Positions 35,074 through 38,295 of a stretch of 38,295 bases of DNA are shown piece after piece. The position numbers and the translations under genes were made by a program. The notes beneath the pieces are model-generated. The model was not told where the DNA came from. It ran no database searches and saw only the letters and a list, made by a program, of their open reading frames with translations. This DNA is from Gammaproteobacteria bacterium (GTDB lineage: Bacteria > Pseudomonadota > Gammaproteobacteria > Thiohalomonadales > Thiohalomonadaceae), in NCBI GenBank assembly GCA_003252455.1, contig QKED01000103.1:1-38295 (forward strand), read 5' to 3'. How positions within the stretch are numbered: the stretch's first letter is position 1; the number at the start of each line of letters is the position of its first letter.

Positions 35074-35889
35074 ATGACGCAAACCATTTCAAGCCTTGAA
35101 GGTTTTGTCCGAAAAATCAGAAATGTTAAGCCAGAACATGACGAAGTGCTGATCTACCGTGGTCATTCAAATCGCCGGACATACAAGCTAATCCCGTCAC
35201 TACTTCGCGAGCAACGCTACAGAGATGCGGAGCACACGATTCTTAGAGAGTTGGTATCCACACATCCAGCAGACTTTGCATCTGACTCCACAACACTGGA
35301 ACAGCTAGTCAGAGTTCAGCACTACTCGCTCCCAACCAGATTGCTTGATGTCACATGGAACCCTTTAGTTGCGTTGTATTTCGCAACCAAAAACGGTGAT
35401 GGTCCTGCGGCAGAAGTAATCGTCTTTAGAGTAAAAAAAGATATTGTGAAGTTTTACGATAGTGACACAGCGAGCTGTATTGCCAACCTCGCTCACTTAA
35501 GTGCCAAAGAAAAAGAGCGCATTGACTTCGAACTTTGTGACGACGCCTTCAATACCCAGCAACCGATTGACCGGCTCCTTCAGTTTGTACGCTCTGAAAA
35601 ACCATACTTCAGATCGGGGCTGGTTCCATCGGACCTACAGACTGCAATAGTAGTCAAGCCAAAAATGAATAACCGTCGCATTCTTGCTCAATCAGGGGCT
35701 TTCATCCTGTGCGGCATGATGGTCGACCTTGAAAAGAGTCCACCAAACGGCATTCACATTGAGCGAATAAATATTAATGGAAAGAAGAAGAAAGTCATCA
35801 GGAATGAACTGGACAGAATGGCAATAAATGACAGCACAATGTTCCCTGAGATCGAGAAGGCCGCACTATACATAAAAAGCAAACTATAA
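35074..35889 (+). CDS. FRG-domain protein, candidate toxin/effector
   Basis: A 271-aa protein with the FRG domain: LIYRGHSNRRTYKLIPSLLR near residues 26-45 (the R-G core in YRGH), then VRVQHYSLPTRLLDVTWNP about residues 88-106, followed by ALYFAT. FRG proteins are widespread in defence islands and toxin-like contexts, but their reaction is not firmly established. No membrane segment. The gene is strikingly AT-rich beside its GC-rich neighbours and has a weak ribosome site. It lies 104 bases downstream of the ATPase, same strand, and just upstream of Wadjet. Function as the effector arm of the ATPase is inferred from position only. Confidence 0.85.
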   Translation: MTQTISSLEGFVRKIRNVKPEHDEVLIYRGHSNRRTYKLIPSLLREQRYRDAEHTILRELVSTHPADFASDSTTLEQLVRVQHYSLPTRLLDVTWNPLVALYFATKNGDGPAAEVIVFRVKKDIVKFYDSDTASCIANLAHLSAKEKERIDFELCDDAFNTQQPIDRLLQFVRSEKPYFRSGLVPSDLQTAIVVKPKMNNRRILAQSGAFILCGMMVDLEKSPPNGIHIERININGKKKKVIRNELDRMAINDSTMFPEIEKAALYIKSKL

Positions 35890-35996
35890 ATATACCAAGT
35901 GGGAGTGGCTCGACTATTACGTATAATCTCACAACCATTAATGAGAATACTTTTCTCCACACCCAAACTGTCCCTATCCGATGGTAACGGCACTTC

Positions 35997-37487
35997 ATGA
36001 ACCGCACCACCAAATCCCGCGCCCAAACCCTGCTGCAACTGCGCGCCCACCACCCCGCCTGGCAGCTGCTCACAGCGCGTAGTGGGCCGTCGATCATCGC
36101 CACGCTCAAGCAGCTGTTCGACGAGCAGTTGCAGGGCATCGACCTCGACCAGGCACACCAGGTGCTGGCGGAGGTGTTGCAGTTGGCGCACGAGGCGGGC
36201 GAGATCGACAGCGAGGGCGACTACCTGGCCGAGGCGCGGCGCGAGCTGCGCGGCTGCATCAAGCGCGGTCTGCTGGTGGAGCGCGACGGGCGCGTGCTGG
36301 CCACCGACGCGTTGCAGGCGGCGTTTCGCTTCGTCGATAGCCTCGACAGCCGCATCATGACCTCCACCGCCTCGCGCCTGGCGCTGGTGCAGCGGGAGAT
36401 CGAGACGCTGGAGTCGAGCCTCAACCCCGACCCGGAGCAGCGCGCCCGCGACCTGGAGAAACGCATCGAGGCGCTACAGCAGGAGCTGGAGGCGGCACGG
36501 CGCGGCGAGGTGCAGGTGCTGCCGGAGCGTCAGGCGCGCGAGGCGATCCGCGAACTCTACGGACTCGCCATGAGCCTGCGCCACGACTTTCGCCGCGTGG
36601 AGGACTCCTACCGTGAGGCGGACCGCAGGCTGCGCCAGAGCATCATCGGCGAGGAGCGCCACCGGGGCGAGATCGTCGACAGCCTGCTCGACAGCCACGA
36701 CGCCCTGCTCGCCACCGAGGAGGGCCAGGTGTTCGACAACTTCCAGCGCCAGCTCGCGCAGCAGGTGGAGCTGGAGCAGATGCACCAGCGCATCCGCCGC
36801 CTGGTCAAACGCCCGGTGGCGCGCGCGGCGCTCTCCATCGAGCAACAGGTGGAGATGAGCCACCTCAAGTACCGCCTGGTGGTGGAGAGCCGGGTGGTGA
36901 TCGACGCGCGCAGCCGGGGCGAGCGCGACGTGCGCGGCTTCCTCAAGACCGGGCTGGCCGCCGAGCACCACCGCGTCGGCCAGCTGCTCAACGCCATCCT
37001 CGCCGAAGCCGGGCGGCTCGACTGGCAGCCGCAGGCGCTGCGCCGTGCCGATGCCCCGCTGCCGCCGGTAGGCATCGGCAACCCCAGCCTGCCGCTGCTG
37101 GAGCGGCTGCGCTTCAAGGAGCTACAGGACGCGCAGGACCCGCAGCTCGACCTTTTAGAGCAGAGCGCCGACCTCGCCGACCTGGAGGATGACTTCTGGT
37201 CGGTGTACGACGCCCTCGACCGCCAGCAGCTCATTGAGCGCACCCGCGCCCTGCTCGACGCGCGCGGCGAGGCGCTCAGCATCGCCACCCTGGCGGACGA
37301 ACTCCAGCCGGAGCACGACCTCGAAGCGCTCGCCCTCTGGCTCACCCTCGCCCTGGAGGCAGAGCGCCCGCTCGGCGGCGAGGAGCAGGTGGCGCTCACC
37401 GACGCCGACGGCCACCACCACCTCTTCACCCTGCCCCAGGTCACCCTCGACCCGGCGGCCCTCACCGACATCCAGCTGGAGATCTGA
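35997..37487 (+). CDS. jetA: Wadjet protein JetA (DUF3375)
   Basis: A 496-aa protein of the DUF3375 family, the kleisin-like subunit of the Wadjet (JetABCD/MksBEFG-related) SMC complex that senses and cuts closed circular plasmid DNA. N terminus RAQTLLQLRAHHPAWQLL and the long central coiled-coil region (IETLESSLNPDPEQR..., LRHDFRRVEDSYREADRR) are typical. It overlaps the next gene by one base (TGATG), giving translational coupling. GC-rich like the host, unlike the FRG gene directly upstream. The ATG is preceded by only a weak ribosome site; 107 bases of AT-rich spacer (35890-35996) should carry the operon promoter. Confidence 0.9.
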   Translation: MNRTTKSRAQTLLQLRAHHPAWQLLTARSGPSIIATLKQLFDEQLQGIDLDQAHQVLAEVLQLAHEAGEIDSEGDYLAEARRELRGCIKRGLLVERDGRVLATDALQAAFRFVDSLDSRIMTSTASRLALVQREIETLESSLNPDPEQRARDLEKRIEALQQELEAARRGEVQVLPERQAREAIRELYGLAMSLRHDFRRVEDSYREADRRLRQSIIGEERHRGEIVDSLLDSHDALLATEEGQVFDNFQRQLAQQVELEQMHQRIRRLVKRPVARAALSIEQQVEMSHLKYRLVVESRVVIDARSRGERDVRGFLKTGLAAEHHRVGQLLNAILAEAGRLDWQPQALRRADAPLPPVGIGNPSLPLLERLRFKELQDAQDPQLDLLEQSADLADLEDDFWSVYDALDRQQLIERTRALLDARGEALSIATLADELQPEHDLEALALWLTLALEAERPLGGEEQVALTDADGHHHLFTLPQVTLDPAALTDIQLEI

Positions 37488-38143
37488 TGGAGCCCATCGA
37501 CCCCATCGTTGCCGACGCCAAAATCAGCGACGCCCCCAGCGACTCCGGCCCCAGCCGCGCGCTCAAGGACGCGGTGCAGGAGCTACTCAAGCTCGGCACC
37601 CTGGAGGCGGCCACGCGCCCCAACCTCTACCGCACCCTGCTCGCCCAGCCGCAGCAGGTGGGCGCCATCCTCGCCCCACTCGACCTGAGCCTGACGCTCG
37701 ACGAGGTACGCGGCATCGCCCTGCTCACGGTCACTCCCGACTACAGCGACGCAGACCAAGACGAGTGGAACCACCCGCTGGTGCGCCGCCAGCGCCTCAC
37801 CCTGGAGCAGTCGCTGCTCGTCGCCCTGCTGCGCCGCCACTATGTGGCCCACGAGAGCGAGTCGGGCATCGGCGCCGGGCCCGCCCAGCGCCACCTGGAC
37901 GACCTGCTGCCGGAGCTCAACCACTTCCTCGGCGACAAGGGCAGCGACGCGCAGAACGACAAGCGCCTGCGCCAGCTGCTGGAGCAGCTGCGCGGCCACG
38001 GCCTGGTCTCCGAGGTGGACAACGACGGCGCCTTCACCATCCGCCCGCTCATCGTCCACCTGGCCAACCCGGAGAACCTCACCGCCCTGCTCGCCACCCT
38101 CAAAGAGCACGTCGCCCGCCAGGAGGGCCCGCGCGATGAGTGA
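37487..38143 (+). CDS. jetB: Wadjet protein JetB (DUF4194)
   Basis: A 218-aa DUF4194-family protein, the KITE-like winged-helix subunit of the Wadjet complex. The N-terminal ~20 residues are a low-complexity leader; the helical core contains LYRTLLAQPQQVGAILAPL and the family-typical PLVRRQRLTLEQSLLVALLR. It starts within the jetA stop and overlaps jetC by 8 bases, so the three genes are tightly coupled. Confidence 0.88.
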   Translation: MEPIDPIVADAKISDAPSDSGPSRALKDAVQELLKLGTLEAATRPNLYRTLLAQPQQVGAILAPLDLSLTLDEVRGIALLTVTPDYSDADQDEWNHPLVRRQRLTLEQSLLVALLRRHYVAHESESGIGAGPAQRHLDDLLPELNHFLGDKGSDAQNDKRLRQLLEQLRGHGLVSEVDNDGAFTIRPLIVHLANPENLTALLATLKEHVARQEGPRDE

Positions 38144-38295
38144 ACGCCCCGCCTATCGCCTGGAGCAGCTGGAGCTGTTCAACTGGGGGCCGTTCCACGG
38201 CCTGCACCGCGCCGCCATCGACCCCGACGGCAGCGCCGTCATCGGCCAGACCGGCAGCGGCAAGACCACCCTGGTCGACGCCTTCATGACGCTGA
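38136..38295 (+). CDS. jetC: Wadjet protein JetC, SMC-like ATPase (partial, cut by window end)
   Basis: Only the first 53 codons are present: MSERPAYRLEQLELFNWGPF, then the Walker A loop IGQTGSGKTTLVDAF. This is the N-terminal ATP site of the SbcC/MukB-like motor of Wadjet. JetD (the nuclease) would be expected further right, outside the window. Confidence 0.88.
   Translation, partial: MSERPAYRLEQLELFNWGPFHGLHRAAIDPDGSAVIGQTGSGKTTLVDAFMTL

Overview
The window looks like a piece of chromosome from a GC-rich, free-living gammaproteobacterium, most likely a sulfur-oxidising chemolithoautotroph of the Chromatiales/Thiotrichales type. The clues are a secreted Gly/Tyr/Pro-rich protein resembling the small sulfur globule proteins, a secreted delta-class carbonic anhydrase, a class II ribonucleotide reductase split into NrdJa and NrdJb, and ordinary proteobacterial HrpA, UvrB, DegQ and aspartate aminotransferase. 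The species assignment is inference; no rRNA is present.

Layout. (1) 1-6442 is an AT-richer, apparently transferred block. A decayed transposase tail (about 289-450) lies at the edge of a tight three-gene minus-strand operon: a cytosine-5 DNA methyltransferase, a 991-aa protein with two GHKL ATPase modules (MORC/Hsp90-like at the N terminus, histidine-kinase-like at the C terminus), and a receiver-domain protein with an unrecognised C-terminal half. No nuclease is recognisable. This is the best candidate here for a poorly described defence or epigenetic signalling system. (2) 6576-16044 is host core: hrpA, delta-carbonic anhydrase, a sulfur-globule-like protein, an orphan P-loop ATPase, and a heat-shock cluster (two Hsp20 proteins then DegQ) with a sigma-32-like promoter. 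(3) 16151-19617 is nrdJa/nrdJb. Its upstream region has a consensus DnaA box, two NrdR-like boxes and a 20-bp-period direct repeat, and a MITE-like element separates the two halves of the enzyme. (4) 19628-20966 is a repeat-rich, AT-richer pocket with two small ORFs, a 155-bp element with terminal inverted repeats and a broken NYN-domain gene. (5) 20984-29353 is a two-partner secretion locus: a 2199-aa TpsA exoprotein with about a dozen MBG-type repeats and its TpsB transporter. (6) 30157-33663 holds tRNA-Asn with its own promoter and terminator, aspartate aminotransferase and uvrB. (7) 33827-38295 is a second defence region: an ABC/OLD-like ATPase, an AT-rich FRG-domain gene, and the start of a Wadjet operon (jetA, jetB, and jetC cut by the window edge).

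How it fits together. The two ends carry candidate anti-mobile-DNA functions next to housekeeping genes. Between them are carbon and sulfur metabolism, protein quality control, dNTP supply and a large surface adhesin. Short repeats of at least four families sit in the intergenic gaps. All functional statements come from reading motifs by eye. No similarity search was run.
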